This document shows, piece by piece, positions 16,093-25,109 of a DNA stretch of 64,000 bases (position 1 is the first letter of the stretch; each line of letters begins with the position of its first letter). Under the pieces are notes generated by a model. The model had not been told where the DNA came from. It made no database searches and worked only from the letters and a program-made list of their open reading frames with translations. Source of the stretch: Autumnicola musiva (lineage in GTDB: Bacteria > Bacteroidota > Bacteroidia > Flavobacteriales > Flavobacteriaceae); contig NZ_JAVRHK010000001.1 in the NCBI RefSeq assembly GCF_031846585.1, positions 186,001 to 250,000 on the forward strand, given 5' to 3'. The position numbers and the translations under genes were made by a program.

Positions 16093-18876
16093 ATGAAACA
16101 AATTTTAACGTTTTTCGCAATATTATTTTTAACAGCATTACCAATGTTGGCCCAGCAGGAAACTACTGGCTCCATTGTGGGGAAACTAACCGACAAAGAA
16201 ATGAACGGGGAACCACTTCCCTTTGCCAATGTAATAATTAAAGGTACATCAAAAGGAACAACTACAGATTTTGACGGCCTGTATGTACTAAATAATCTTC
16301 AACCGGGAACATATACGGTAGAATTTAGCTTTGTGGGGTACGAAACTTTAGAAGTACCTAATGTAGAGGTGGTGGCCGGGAAAGTTACTGAAGTAAACAC
16401 AGGAATTGGTGCGAGTGCTGCTTCGCTTGACGAGGTAATAATCTCTACCGTTTCCCGAAGAGATTCTGAAGTTGCCCTTTTACTGGAACAAAAAGGCGCT
16501 ATTGAAATTAAAGAGAGCATTGGTGCACAGGAGCTGGCTAAATTAGGAGTTTCTGATGCTGGAACAGCCACCACAAAGATTTCGGGAGTGACCAGTAGTG
16601 AAGCATCCGGAGATATTTATGTACGAGGACTTGGTGATCGTTACCTTTATTCTACTTTAAATGGCCTGCCCATCCCGTCAGATGATGTGGAACGTAAGAA
16701 CATTGATTTGAACTTGTTCCCTACCAGAATCATAGAAGGGGTTGGAATCAGCAAAACTTATTCGCCACAATATTCCGCAGATCAAGCTTCCGGAAATGTT
16801 AATATTGACTCTAGGTCTTTAGTTGGCTCGCAGGAATTAAGTGCCAGTGCGAGAGCAGGTATTAACACTAATGTGTTTCAGGATGGCGTAGTAGATAACT
16901 TTAAGGCCTCCCCTAATGCTGATGATGTATCATTTGGATTCTACTCCAAGGACCTGCCTACCCAGACTGCGCTTACTCAACAAAGCTGGAATACGCAGAC
17001 TGTGGATCTTCCATTAAATTATCGCTATACATTAAATGGAGGTACGAAAATCGGCGAAAAATTCAAATTTTTCTTTTCCGGGTCCCAAACTATAGAACAT
17101 GAATACAGACAGGGGTTATTTCAAAATTATGACACCAATACCTTGGAAGATTATTATTCTGATGCCACTCGTTATTCGAAAACAATTAATACCACCGGAC
17201 TTTTAGATTTGGGGTATGAGTTTAATGATAATCACTCACTAGGGGCTATAAGTCTTCTAATTAATAAAACCAGCGATATCGTTTATGAAGCTGGCAGAAA
17301 TGGAGAAGGTTTTACCCAGGATGAAACTGATCCGGCACAAGATTTAAATCAATTCGTCAGGGATCAAAATCTACGAAATACCAGGCTATCTGTTAATCAA
17401 TTGCTTGGTGACCACCACTTAGGAGATAAAAACCATCTCACCTGGGGTATTGGAGCGAATATTATTGATTCCGATGAGCCCAACCGTATAAGAAATGAAA
17501 TTAATTTTAATGAGGAGCAGGTTAGCCTTGGTAGACAGGGGAACTATCAAAGCAGGAAGAGCACGCAAACTATACATGACAATGAGATAGGTGCACGCTT
17601 AAACGATGAATTTAAAATTTTTAAGAAAGATTCCTCCAGTTTAATTTTAAATATTGGAGGAAACTACAGAAATAAAGATCGGGATTTTGCTTCACAATTT
17701 TTTGGACTTGACGAACCTGATGGCACGGTTCTAAGGGCCAGCTCCATCGATAATTTAAACAGCATCTTAAATCAGGAAAATGTTGATAATGGCAGTTTAA
17801 GAAGTAACGAACAAAAAGAAGATACCTACACCGGGAACTTAAAATCAACTGCAGGATATATATCGGCAAATTATACAATTAATAAGCTCAACTTCAATGT
17901 AGGCGCCAGGTATCAAAAAGATGATATTAATGTTCATTATAATGTTAGTAATACATTTCCAAGAGAGGATATTGTAGAGAAATCTTATGATAATATCTAT
18001 CCCTCTTTAAATATTCGATACGCCTTAAATGACAGAAATAATTTAAGACTTGCTGCAAGTAAGACCATTACGCTGCCAGAATTTAAGGAAATTTCTCCCT
18101 TTCCATATGTAGATCCAAGAGCACAAACTACACAGGGTAATCCTGACTTAATAGCTAGTAACGCATACAATTTGGATATTAAATGGGAGCTATTTCCCTC
18201 AAATGCTCAACTAATATCTTTAACAGGTTTCTATAAACAAATTGAGGATCCTATTCAGAAAAGCCAGGTAACGGGTTCCTCCGGATATTTCAGATTTTTT
18301 AATACTTCAGAAAAAGCTGAAGTATACGGTCTGGAATTCGATGCTGATCTCAAAATTTTAAATCCGAAAGAAGGCAGTAGTTTGGATTTTAGTATTAATG
18401 CAACAAAAATGTGGCACGAGCAGGATCTAAAAGATGTTTATAACGAGGAAGGTGCTTTAGTAAGAACTTTTAAATACAAAAACAAAACCAGCAGCGGATT
18501 GCAGGGAGCATCTGATTGGATCTTTAATGCCGCTTTAAATTATGAGACAGATTGGGAGCGATCTTTATCCGCCAATTTATCTGCTAACTATGCCTCGGAT
18601 AAAATTTTCGCCTTAGGATCTACTAACAATGTTAGGGATTATGAAAATTACTATAATGACGAGATCATTGAAAAGGGTTTTGTTTCGTTAAATGCAGTAT
18701 TGGTACAGGAGTTAAATGAAAATTGGAACCTAAGATTTACCGGAAAAAACCTGATTAATCCCGAAATAGAAAGAACTCAAAAAATTAAACCTATAGGCGG
18801 CCAGGAAAGAAACGAAACAGTGTTTTCCTATACACGTGGTACAGTACTTAATTTAGGAATAAGCTATAAGTTCTAG
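16093..18876 (+). CDS. TonB-dependent outer-membrane receptor with carboxypeptidase-like N-terminal domain
   Basis: An outer-membrane active-transport barrel of 927 residues. ATG 16093 is chosen because it starts a good signal peptide (MKQILTFFAILFLTALPMLAQ); an upstream GTG-type extension adds 16 unhelpful residues. A CarboxypepD_reg-like beta-sandwich follows (about 26-110: TGSIVGKLTD, TDFDGLYVL, SFVGYETL). The plug contains VRGLGDRYLYSTLNGLPIP, then come barrel strands ending in the classical C-terminal Phe (NLGISYKF). The substrate is unknown. It is divergent from a PhoB/PhoR-like pair and is followed after 48 bp by a repeat lipoprotein, so phosphate-linked uptake is possible but unproven. 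Confidence 0.93.
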   Translation: MKQILTFFAILFLTALPMLAQQETTGSIVGKLTDKEMNGEPLPFANVIIKGTSKGTTTDFDGLYVLNNLQPGTYTVEFSFVGYETLEVPNVEVVAGKVTEVNTGIGASAASLDEVIISTVSRRDSEVALLLEQKGAIEIKESIGAQELAKLGVSDAGTATTKISGVTSSEASGDIYVRGLGDRYLYSTLNGLPIPSDDVERKNIDLNLFPTRIIEGVGISKTYSPQYSADQASGNVNIDSRSLVGSQELSASARAGINTNVFQDGVVDNFKASPNADDVSFGFYSKDLPTQTALTQQSWNTQTVDLPLNYRYTLNGGTKIGEKFKFFFSGSQTIEHEYRQGLFQNYDTNTLEDYYSDATRYSKTINTTGLLDLGYEFNDNHSLGAISLLINKTSDIVYEAGRNGEGFTQDETDPAQDLNQFVRDQNLRNTRLSVNQLLGDHHLGDKNHLTWGIGANIIDSDEPNRIRNEINFNEEQVSLGRQGNYQSRKSTQTIHDNEIGARLNDEFKIFKKDSSSLILNIGGNYRNKDRDFASQFFGLDEPDGTVLRASSIDNLNSILNQENVDNGSLRSNEQKEDTYTGNLKSTAGYISANYTINKLNFNVGARYQKDDINVHYNVSNTFPREDIVEKSYDNIYPSLNIRYALNDRNNLRLAASKTITLPEFKEISPFPYVDPRAQTTQGNPDLIASNAYNLDIKWELFPSNAQLISLTGFYKQIEDPIQKSQVTGSSGYFRFFNTSEKAEVYGLEFDADLKILNPKEGSSLDFSINATKMWHEQDLKDVYNEEGALVRTFKYKNKTSSGLQGASDWIFNAALNYETDWERSLSANLSANYASDKIFALGSTNNVRDYENYYNDEIIEKGFVSLNAVLVQELNENWNLRFTGKNLINPEIERTQKIKPIGGQERNETVFSYTRGTVLNLGISYKF

Positions 18877-18924
18877 ACATTACTACTAAATTTTAATAAT
18901 TATTAATCAATCTTAATTCAAACC

Positions 18925-20853
18925 ATGATGAAACTAAATTCAAATTTAACAATGGTGTTTTCGCTACTCTTACTTGCGGTTTTTGCAAGCTGTAGCAATG
19001 ATGACGATCAAGTAGATCCAAATCCAGAACCTCCGGTTGAAGAGGAAAACGAATTGGTTGGATCTTTAGAAGAAGATCTAACGCTAGATTCTTCTGTAGA
19101 GTATCAATTAACAGGTATCTATAGCGTCGAGGAAGGTGCTACTTTAACAATTCCCGCTGGTACTACTATTAATACTGCAACAGGAACTGATGTTTTTATT
19201 GTTGTTCAGCAGGGCGCAATGATAGATATTCAGGGTACTGCAGATGCACCGGTAAGAATGAGACCTTCTGAAGAAGGCGTTTGGGGAGGTCTTATCCTTT
19301 TGGGTGAAGCTGAAACTACAGCAGGTTCTGATGCAACAGCCGAAGTTCAGGACCTTGTTTATGGAGGTACTGACAGTGAAGATAACTCAGGATCTATTCA
19401 ATACTTAATTATCGAAAACTCAGGTGCCCAAATCAGTCCAGATTCTCAGTACAACGGGCTTACGCTATATGCAGTAGGTTCTGGTACAACTATTGAAAAC
19501 GTAGCTTTATTAAACGGGGAAGATGATGGCGTGGAATTCTTTGGTGGTAGCGTAAATGCTTCAAATATCTACATAGAAAACCTACAGGATGATGCCATTG
19601 ACTGGACTGAAGGATGGAATGGAACGCTTACCAATACCTACGTAAAACATACACGTAACGATTTCTCGACAGCTTTAGAGGCTGATGGTACTGAAGCGCA
19701 GCCTACCATTACTAATTTCACTGCAGTATCAGAAACCGGTGGTACTGCACTGCAGTTTAAGGCTAGTTCAGGAGCTATTATTACGGGACTTTCTTTATCC
19801 GGATATGATACCAGCATTGAGTTAGCCGATGAAGATCAGGGTGACTTTGCTAATATTCAAATTAATGGTGCAGATTCAAATCCTGATAATTCTTATTCAA
19901 CTCCTAACCAAATAGACCTTTCTATCTTCTCCTGGGTTAATGATGCTTTGACTGAACCCGAAGCCCTGGCAGGATCAGTTGAAGAGGATATGACTTTAAA
20001 TGCTTCCACTACTTACTATTTAGATGGCATTCTAAGCATTGAAGAAGGTGCAACTCTAACTATTCCTGCTGGTACTACAATTAATACCGCAACAGGAACT
20101 GATGTCTTTATTGTTGTTCAGCAAGGGGCAATGATAGATATTCAAGGTACTGCAGATGCACCGGTAAGAATGAGACCTTCTGAAGAAGGCGTTTGGGGAG
20201 GTCTTATCCTTTTGGGTGAAGCTGAAACTACAGCAGGTTCTGATGCAACAGCTGAAGTTCAGGACCTTGTTTATGGAGGTACTGACAGTGAAGATAACTC
20301 AGGATCTATTCAATACTTAATTATCGAAAACTCAGGTGCGCAAATCAGCCCGGATTCTCAGTACAACGGGCTTACGCTATATGCAGTAGGTTCTGGTACA
20401 ACTATTGAAAACGTAGCTTTATTAAACGGGGAAGATGATGGTGTGGAGTTCTTTGGTGGTAGCGTTAATGCTTCAAATATCTACATAGAAAACCTACAGG
20501 ATGATGCCATTGACTGGACTGAAGGTTGGAATGGAACACTTACCAATACCTACGTAAAACATACACGTAACGATTTCTCTACAGCTTTGGAAGCTGATGG
20601 TACTGAAGCGCAGCCTACCATTACTAATTTCACTGCAGTATCAGAAACCGGTGGTACTGCACTGCAGTTTAAGGCTAGTTCAGGAGCTATTATCACAGGC
20701 CTTTCATTATCCGGATATGATACCAGCATTGAGTTAGCCGATGAGGCTGGTGACTTTGCCAACATTCAAATTGAAGGTGCAGATTCAAATCCTGATAATT
20801 TCTACGATGCTGATGCTACTGTAGATTCCAGCATGTTCGATTGGGTAAATTAA
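18925..20853 (+). CDS. Surface lipoprotein with two nearly identical beta-helix-like repeats
   Basis: A 642-residue lipoprotein with signal and lipobox (LLLLAVFASC, C23) followed by a DDD and Pro/Glu-rich tether. The body is two copies of a roughly 300-residue domain (about 45-345 and 350-642). Over 235 residues of each copy I see no amino-acid difference. The domain has short repeating strands (LTIPAGTTI, IVVQQGAMIDI, GLILLGEA, IENVALLNG) resembling a right-handed beta-helix. It follows the TonB receptor closely and is probably its surface partner, by analogy with SusD-type pairs, although it is not a SusD homologue. Function is otherwise unknown. Confidence 0.85.
   Translation: MMKLNSNLTMVFSLLLLAVFASCSNDDDQVDPNPEPPVEEENELVGSLEEDLTLDSSVEYQLTGIYSVEEGATLTIPAGTTINTATGTDVFIVVQQGAMIDIQGTADAPVRMRPSEEGVWGGLILLGEAETTAGSDATAEVQDLVYGGTDSEDNSGSIQYLIIENSGAQISPDSQYNGLTLYAVGSGTTIENVALLNGEDDGVEFFGGSVNASNIYIENLQDDAIDWTEGWNGTLTNTYVKHTRNDFSTALEADGTEAQPTITNFTAVSETGGTALQFKASSGAIITGLSLSGYDTSIELADEDQGDFANIQINGADSNPDNSYSTPNQIDLSIFSWVNDALTEPEALAGSVEEDMTLNASTTYYLDGILSIEEGATLTIPAGTTINTATGTDVFIVVQQGAMIDIQGTADAPVRMRPSEEGVWGGLILLGEAETTAGSDATAEVQDLVYGGTDSEDNSGSIQYLIIENSGAQISPDSQYNGLTLYAVGSGTTIENVALLNGEDDGVEFFGGSVNASNIYIENLQDDAIDWTEGWNGTLTNTYVKHTRNDFSTALEADGTEAQPTITNFTAVSETGGTALQFKASSGAIITGLSLSGYDTSIELADEAGDFANIQIEGADSNPDNFYDADATVDSSMFDWVN
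19129..20745. repeat. Intragenic tandem duplication, 912-bp period
   Basis: Bases 19129-19833 recur at 20041-20745 with only scattered, apparently synonymous third-position changes (for example GCC/GCT, GGC/GGT, GAA/GAG) and long stretches without any change. The flanks of each unit (before 19129 and after 19833) are clearly more diverged. High identity in the centre with diverged edges suggests recent duplication or ongoing gene conversion inside the lipoprotein gene. Confidence 0.95.
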
Positions 20854-20885
20854 TCTTTGTATTTCTTTAATGTAAATTAGCCATT

Positions 20886-20910
20886 TAAAGGCCGCAAAAT
20901 GCGGCCTTTA
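20886..20910 (+). terminator. Terminator after the receptor-lipoprotein operon
   Basis: Perfect 10-bp stem TAAAGGCCGC / GCGGCCTTTA with loop AAAAT, 33 bp after the lipoprotein stop. The tail is only moderately T-rich (ACTATTTTT). Confidence 0.8.
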
Positions 20911-21004
20911 CTATTTTTCAAGAAATCATTAACGTATTTGGCAAAATTTTATGGCAGGGTTTTTGAATTTTCTTTGTAAGTTTGTAGAAACCAGCCAGGA
21001 AAGA

Positions 21005-21343
21005 ATGAAGCAAAAATACTTTTTTAGTTTCTTCATAATATGTTTACTGTTCTTCGCCATTCCGGCTGAAGCTCAGGATACTACTAGCACCGGGAATAAA
21101 ACCGAAGTGCCTATTTCTGGCCTTTCCATTTATCCTAATCCCGTAACTGGCGGTAAAGTATACATAAGTACCTCCAGAAACCTTGATAAAGAAATTGAAA
21201 TTTATAATGTTCTTGGCAAACCTGTTAAAAGACTAAGATTAAGAGGAAAGGAACTTGATGTTTCCTCGTTAACTCCAGGCATTTATATTCTTAAAATTGA
21301 GGAAGAAGCCAGTAAGGCCACTCGGAAGCTGGTAATAAAATAA
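21005..21343 (+). CDS. Minimal T9SS type A sorting-domain protein
   Basis: A 112-residue protein that is almost only export signals. It has a signal peptide (MKQKYFFSFFIICLLFFAIP, cut near AEAQ), a 15-residue linker and a complete type IX secretion C-terminal domain (LSIYPNPV, then VYIST, IEIYNVLGK, LDVSSLTPGIYILKI and a KLVIK end). No cargo domain is present. ATG 21005 is preferred over 20951 because it begins the signal peptide. It lies between two terminators, so it is probably its own transcript. It may be a sorting-domain remnant or a small surface protein. The domain call is firm; function is unknown. Confidence 0.85.
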   Translation: MKQKYFFSFFIICLLFFAIPAEAQDTTSTGNKTEVPISGLSIYPNPVTGGKVYISTSRNLDKEIEIYNVLGKPVKRLRLRGKELDVSSLTPGIYILKIEEEASKATRKLVIK

Positions 21344-21369
21344 AAAGAAAATATTTTTAACAAGCAAAT

Positions 21370-21395
21370 AAGCTTCTATTTATAGAGGCTTTTTT
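21370..21395 (+). terminator. Terminator after the sorting-domain gene
   Basis: Stem AAGCTTCTAT / ATAGAGGCTT with one G-U pair, loop of 2-4 bases and a TTTTT tail, 27 bp after the stop codon. Confidence 0.75.
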
Positions 21396-21423
21396 ACTTT
21401 CGGGTATATTCAAAAGGGATTCA

Positions 21424-22401
21424 ATGCTTAAAGACAAAATTTTTAATATTTCTTCTGAAAAAGAATTTTATCAAACCGCTCTGGAGGTTTTTAAATTCCA
21501 ATATCAACACAATAGCGTATATAAACAATTTTGTGATTTACTAAAGAAAAACCCTGAATCTGTAAATGAGCTTAGTGCAATTCCATTTTTGCCAATTGAG
21601 CTTTTTAAAACAAAAAAAATTCTTTCTTCCCGGGAAGAACCGGAGATAATTTTTTCCAGTAGCGGCACTACCGGTACAAATGTTAGCAAGCATTATGTAA
21701 CTGATTTAAGCCTTTACGAAAACAGCTTTCTACAATGCTTTAAAAGCTTTTATGGCAAACCCGAAGAACTGGTAACCTTTGCACTGTTGCCCTCTTACCT
21801 GGAGCGGGAAGGTTCTTCTTTAATCTATATGGCAGATTACCTTATAAAAAAAAGTCAACATCCTGAAAGTGGTTTTTATCTGAATGAACTGGATGAGCTT
21901 GCTAAAAAGCTAAAGGAAATAGACAGCACAGGCAGGAAAATTTTACTCATTGGCGTTTCATTTGCTTTGCTTGACCTTGTTGAAAATCATAATTTTCAGC
22001 TGCAAAACACCATTATTATGGAAACAGGTGGAATGAAAGGCCGGCGTAAAGAAATGATAAGGGAAGAACTACATAATATTCTTGCAACAGGATTTGGTGT
22101 TGACAAAGTTCATAGTGAATATGGAATGACAGAATTATTATCCCAGGCGTATTCACAAGGTTCGGGAATTTTTAAATGCCCTCCCTGGATGAAGATTATT
22201 ATTCGTGATCCTGAAGATGCCGTAACTGTTCTTCCGCCGGGGAAAAACGGCGGAATAAACATTATTGACCTTGCTAACTTAAACTCCTGCTCCTTTATTG
22301 CCACACAGGATCTAGGAAAAAAAATAGCTGGAGAAAAATATGAAATTCTGGGAAGATTCGATAATAGCGATATACGCGGCTGCAATTTAATGGTCCTGTA
22401 A
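21424..22401 (+). CDS. LuxE-like acyl-protein synthetase / AMP-binding enzyme
   Basis: A 325-residue cytosolic enzyme of the LuxE/phenylacetate-CoA-ligase branch of adenylate-forming enzymes, which activate a carboxylic acid with ATP and pass the acyl group on. The AMP-binding loop IIFSSSGTTGTNVSKH (about 76-91) is clear. VHSEYGMTELLSQAY (about 230-244) matches the second core motif and GRFDNSDIRGCN (near 312-323) the C-terminal hinge. Flavobacterial homologues are often annotated as acyltransferases in surface-polysaccharide contexts. Here it stands alone between terminators. The substrate cannot be inferred. Confidence 0.8.
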   Translation: MLKDKIFNISSEKEFYQTALEVFKFQYQHNSVYKQFCDLLKKNPESVNELSAIPFLPIELFKTKKILSSREEPEIIFSSSGTTGTNVSKHYVTDLSLYENSFLQCFKSFYGKPEELVTFALLPSYLEREGSSLIYMADYLIKKSQHPESGFYLNELDELAKKLKEIDSTGRKILLIGVSFALLDLVENHNFQLQNTIIMETGGMKGRRKEMIREELHNILATGFGVDKVHSEYGMTELLSQAYSQGSGIFKCPPWMKIIIRDPEDAVTVLPPGKNGGINIIDLANLNSCSFIATQDLGKKIAGEKYEILGRFDNSDIRGCNLMVL

Positions 22402-22573
22402 TTTCCTGAAGCAGCATTCTCTTTATAAATTCAGAAAAAATTTCTTCACATTGTAATGCAGGGAAGTTTTAGCGACTTAATATACGCGAAAGAAGTTGTC
22501 ATAAATAGCAAATTTCGTTAGCCTGAACTTATTTCAAAACTACATTATCCATTTTGAAATTCTGAAATAATCC

Positions 22574-22595
22574 TGCCTTAACGGAAGGCATTTTT
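22574..22595 (+). terminator. Terminator downstream of the LuxE-like gene
   Basis: Stem TGCCTT / AAGGCA, loop AACGG, followed at once by TTTTT on the plus strand. It lies 172 bp after the stop codon. Confidence 0.6.
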
Positions 22596-22681
22596 AGAGT
22601 AACGATTTTTATGATTTCCAGGCAACCACAACTTCGCAGGTTGTTAAGTTTGTTTTTATAGTTGATTGGTTAGTTAGTTGC

Positions 22682-22717
22682 AATCCCTCTGTGTCTCCTA
22701 CGATGCAGAGGGATTTT
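22682..22717. terminator. Hairpin at the 3' end of tyrS
   Basis: Perfect 10-bp stem AATCCCTCTG / CAGAGGGATT with a 14-base loop between two convergent genes. A TTTT run follows on the plus strand. On the tyrS strand the tail is poor, so its direction is uncertain. Confidence 0.5.
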
Positions 22718-22722
22718 GCATT

Positions 22723-24018
22723 TTAAACCACTCTTATTATATAGGTATTCTTCTTCCCTTTGTTTAGGATCACATATTTATTATTGATCAAATCTGTTTT
22801 GGTGATTAAATAATCTGCATTTACCTTTTCCTTATTTACTGAAACAGAATTCTCTTTTAAAGCCCTTCTCGCTTCACCGTTGGATTTCAGGAAATTAGTA
22901 CGGGCACATAATGCACCAATCATGTCCAGGCCGGTTTCCACTTCTGCTACATGAACTTCCGCCTGCGGCACTCCTTCAAAAATGTCCAGAAATGTACTCT
23001 CATTCAGGCCTTTTAAATCTTCAGCAGTACTTTTTCCGAAGAGCACCTCCGAAGCCTTTACAGCATTCTCAAATTCTTCTTCGCTATGCACCGTAATAGT
23101 AACCTCTTTAGCCAGCCTCTTTTGAAGTAAACGCTGGTGTGGCGCTTCTTTATGCGCATTAATTAGCTGCTCTATGGTCTCACGTTCCAAAAATGTGAAA
23201 ATCTTAATATATTTTTCAGCATCCTCATCACTGGTGTTAAGCCAATATTGATAGAACTTATAGGGAGAAGTTCTGTTAGCATCCAACCATACATTGCCGC
23301 CCTCGCTCTTACCAAATTTACTACCATCACTTTTGGTAATGAGCTGGCAGGTAAGCGCAAAGCCTTTTCCGCCGGCAATACGCCGAATCAATTCGGTTCC
23401 GGTGGTAATATTTCCCCATTGGTCACTGCCACCCATTTGCAGCGTACAATCTTCATTTTTATATAAATGAAGAAAATCATAACCCTGTACTAACTGATAG
23501 GTAAATTCGGTAAAAGACATACCTTCGGTTCCTTCTCCCGAAAGTCGGTTTTTCACCGAATCTTTCGCCATCATATAATTTACCGTTATATGTTTTCCTA
23601 CATCCCTGATAAAGTCCAAAAAGGAAATTTTCTTCATCCAATCATAGTTATTTACAAGTACGGCTTCGTTTTTACGGCCCGAATTGAAATCCAGAAACTG
23701 GGACAATTGCGCCTTTACACACTCCTGGTTATGCCTGAGTGTTTTCTCATCAAGCAAATTACGCTCGGCAGATTTTCCCGAAGGATCACCAATCATTCCC
23801 GTTGCCCCGCCAATAAGGGCGTAAGGCTTATGCCCGCAACGCTGGAAATGGCCTAACAGCATAATTGGCACAAGATGACCAATATGAAGGGAATCTGCAG
23901 TGGGGTCAAAACCAATATATGCCGATCTAATAGCAGCATTAAGATGTTCCTCGGCTCCAGGCATCACGTCATGCAGCATTCCGCGCCACTTCAATTCTTC
24001 TATAAAGTTTTTAATCAT
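22723..24018 (-). CDS. tyrS: Tyrosyl-tRNA synthetase
   Basis: Charges tRNA-Tyr with tyrosine in the cytosol. It is a class I synthetase with the HIGH motif at residues 45-48, GSDQWGNITTG in the tyrosine pocket, a KFGKS version of KMSKS (234-238) and a C-terminal S4 RNA-binding domain (ARRALKENSVSVNKEKV). At 431 residues from ATG 24018 it has the usual bacterial length. The longer frame from 24057 adds 13 residues unlike the family. It is convergent with the LuxE-like gene and divergent from an epimerase gene. Confidence 0.97.
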   Translation of the reverse strand: MIKNFIEELKWRGMLHDVMPGAEEHLNAAIRSAYIGFDPTADSLHIGHLVPIMLLGHFQRCGHKPYALIGGATGMIGDPSGKSAERNLLDEKTLRHNQECVKAQLSQFLDFNSGRKNEAVLVNNYDWMKKISFLDFIRDVGKHITVNYMMAKDSVKNRLSGEGTEGMSFTEFTYQLVQGYDFLHLYKNEDCTLQMGGSDQWGNITTGTELIRRIAGGKGFALTCQLITKSDGSKFGKSEGGNVWLDANRTSPYKFYQYWLNTSDEDAEKYIKIFTFLERETIEQLINAHKEAPHQRLLQKRLAKEVTITVHSEEEFENAVKASEVLFGKSTAEDLKGLNESTFLDIFEGVPQAEVHVAEVETGLDMIGALCARTNFLKSNGEARRALKENSVSVNKEKVNADYLITKTDLINNKYVILNKGKKNTYIIRVV

Positions 24019-24098
24019 AATATTACATTCTTCTAAAAACAGCCGTAAAGATACCATAAACCGTTAATTTTCCTAAGTGCTTTGGTTATATTTACTGC

Positions 24099-25109
24099 AT
24101 GATTTTAGTTACCGGAGGTACAGGACTTGTTGGCTCACACCTGCTGTTTAATCTCACCAGGTCAGAAAATAAAATCCGGGCCACTTATAGAAAAAACAGC
24201 AACATTAAAGCCGTTGAGAAAGTCTTTTCCTATTACGTTTCTTCTTCGGAAGCAAAAAACCAATTCAGCAAGATTGAATGGTTTGAGGCCGATATTCAGG
24301 ATATCCCTGCTCTTAGCCGTGCTTTTAGAGGAGTGAAATTTGTTTATCATTGCGCTGCCCTGGTATCTTTTGATCCAAAAGACGCTAAAAATTTAAGAAA
24401 CATCAACATTGCCGGTACGGCAAATATTGTAAATCTTTGCATAGCAAATTCCATCATAAAACTTTGCCATGTAAGCAGCACGGCAAGTCTGGGGAAACCT
24501 TTGGAAGGAAAAACAATTACAGAGGAAACAGCCTGGAACCCGGAAGAAAACTACAGTGACTATGCCATTTCAAAATACGGAGCCGAAATTGAAGTGTGGC
24601 GCGGTACCCAGGAGGGAGTACATGCTGTAATTGTAAATCCGGGGATTATAATTGGTCCCGGTTACTGGGATTCTGGTAGCGGACTTTTATTCAGCAAAGT
24701 CAGTAAGGGGTTTAATTTTTATTTTCCAAAAATCACGGCATTTGTAGATGTGAAAGACGTGGTAAGGGCGATGCAGGAATTAATGATTTCTGATAGAAAA
24801 AATGAGCAATATCTTTTGGTTGCAGAAAACCTAAGCTTTAGAGAAGTCCTTTGTTTAACCGCGGGAAGCCTGGATAAAAACCCACCTTCAATAGAATTAA
24901 AAAGGTGGATGGTTTTTACCGGTTGGATTTTTCAAACCTTTGGCAGTCTTTTTGGCTTTAAAAAACAAATTACCCGGGATGCTGTAAAAACGCTCTTTGA
25001 CGAATGGCACTTCAGCAATAAAAAAATAAAAAATGATCTTGATTTCACATTCACTCCTATAGCTGATAGTGTTTTGAAAACAGGAAAAATTTTTAAAAAT
25101 GAAAATTAA
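24099..25109 (+). CDS. NAD(P)-dependent epimerase/dehydratase (extended SDR)
   Basis: A Rossmann-fold short-chain dehydrogenase of the extended type. The nucleotide-binding motif is VTGGTGLVGSHL (4-15), the catalytic Ser region is VSSTASLG and the Tyr-Lys pair is YAISK (about 153-157). At 336 residues it resembles the NAD-dependent epimerases commonly found in Bacteroidota next to DUF4296 and dihydroorotase. Substrate (nucleotide sugar or dihydroflavonol-like) is unknown. It ends with a 4-bp tail-to-tail overlap with the DUF4296 gene. Confidence 0.88.
   Translation: MILVTGGTGLVGSHLLFNLTRSENKIRATYRKNSNIKAVEKVFSYYVSSSEAKNQFSKIEWFEADIQDIPALSRAFRGVKFVYHCAALVSFDPKDAKNLRNINIAGTANIVNLCIANSIIKLCHVSSTASLGKPLEGKTITEETAWNPEENYSDYAISKYGAEIEVWRGTQEGVHAVIVNPGIIIGPGYWDSGSGLLFSKVSKGFNFYFPKITAFVDVKDVVRAMQELMISDRKNEQYLLVAENLSFREVLCLTAGSLDKNPPSIELKRWMVFTGWIFQTFGSLFGFKKQITRDAVKTLFDEWHFSNKKIKNDLDFTFTPIADSVLKTGKIFKNEN

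Larger units (their letters stand above)
22402..22722. other. 321-bp gap between LuxE-like gene and tyrS
   Basis: No gene was recognised. Two terminator-like hairpins (22574-22595 and 22682-22717) frame a stretch of about 85 bp with a short dyad ACAAC...GTTGT. A small RNA between them is conceivable but unsupported. Confidence 0.5.
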
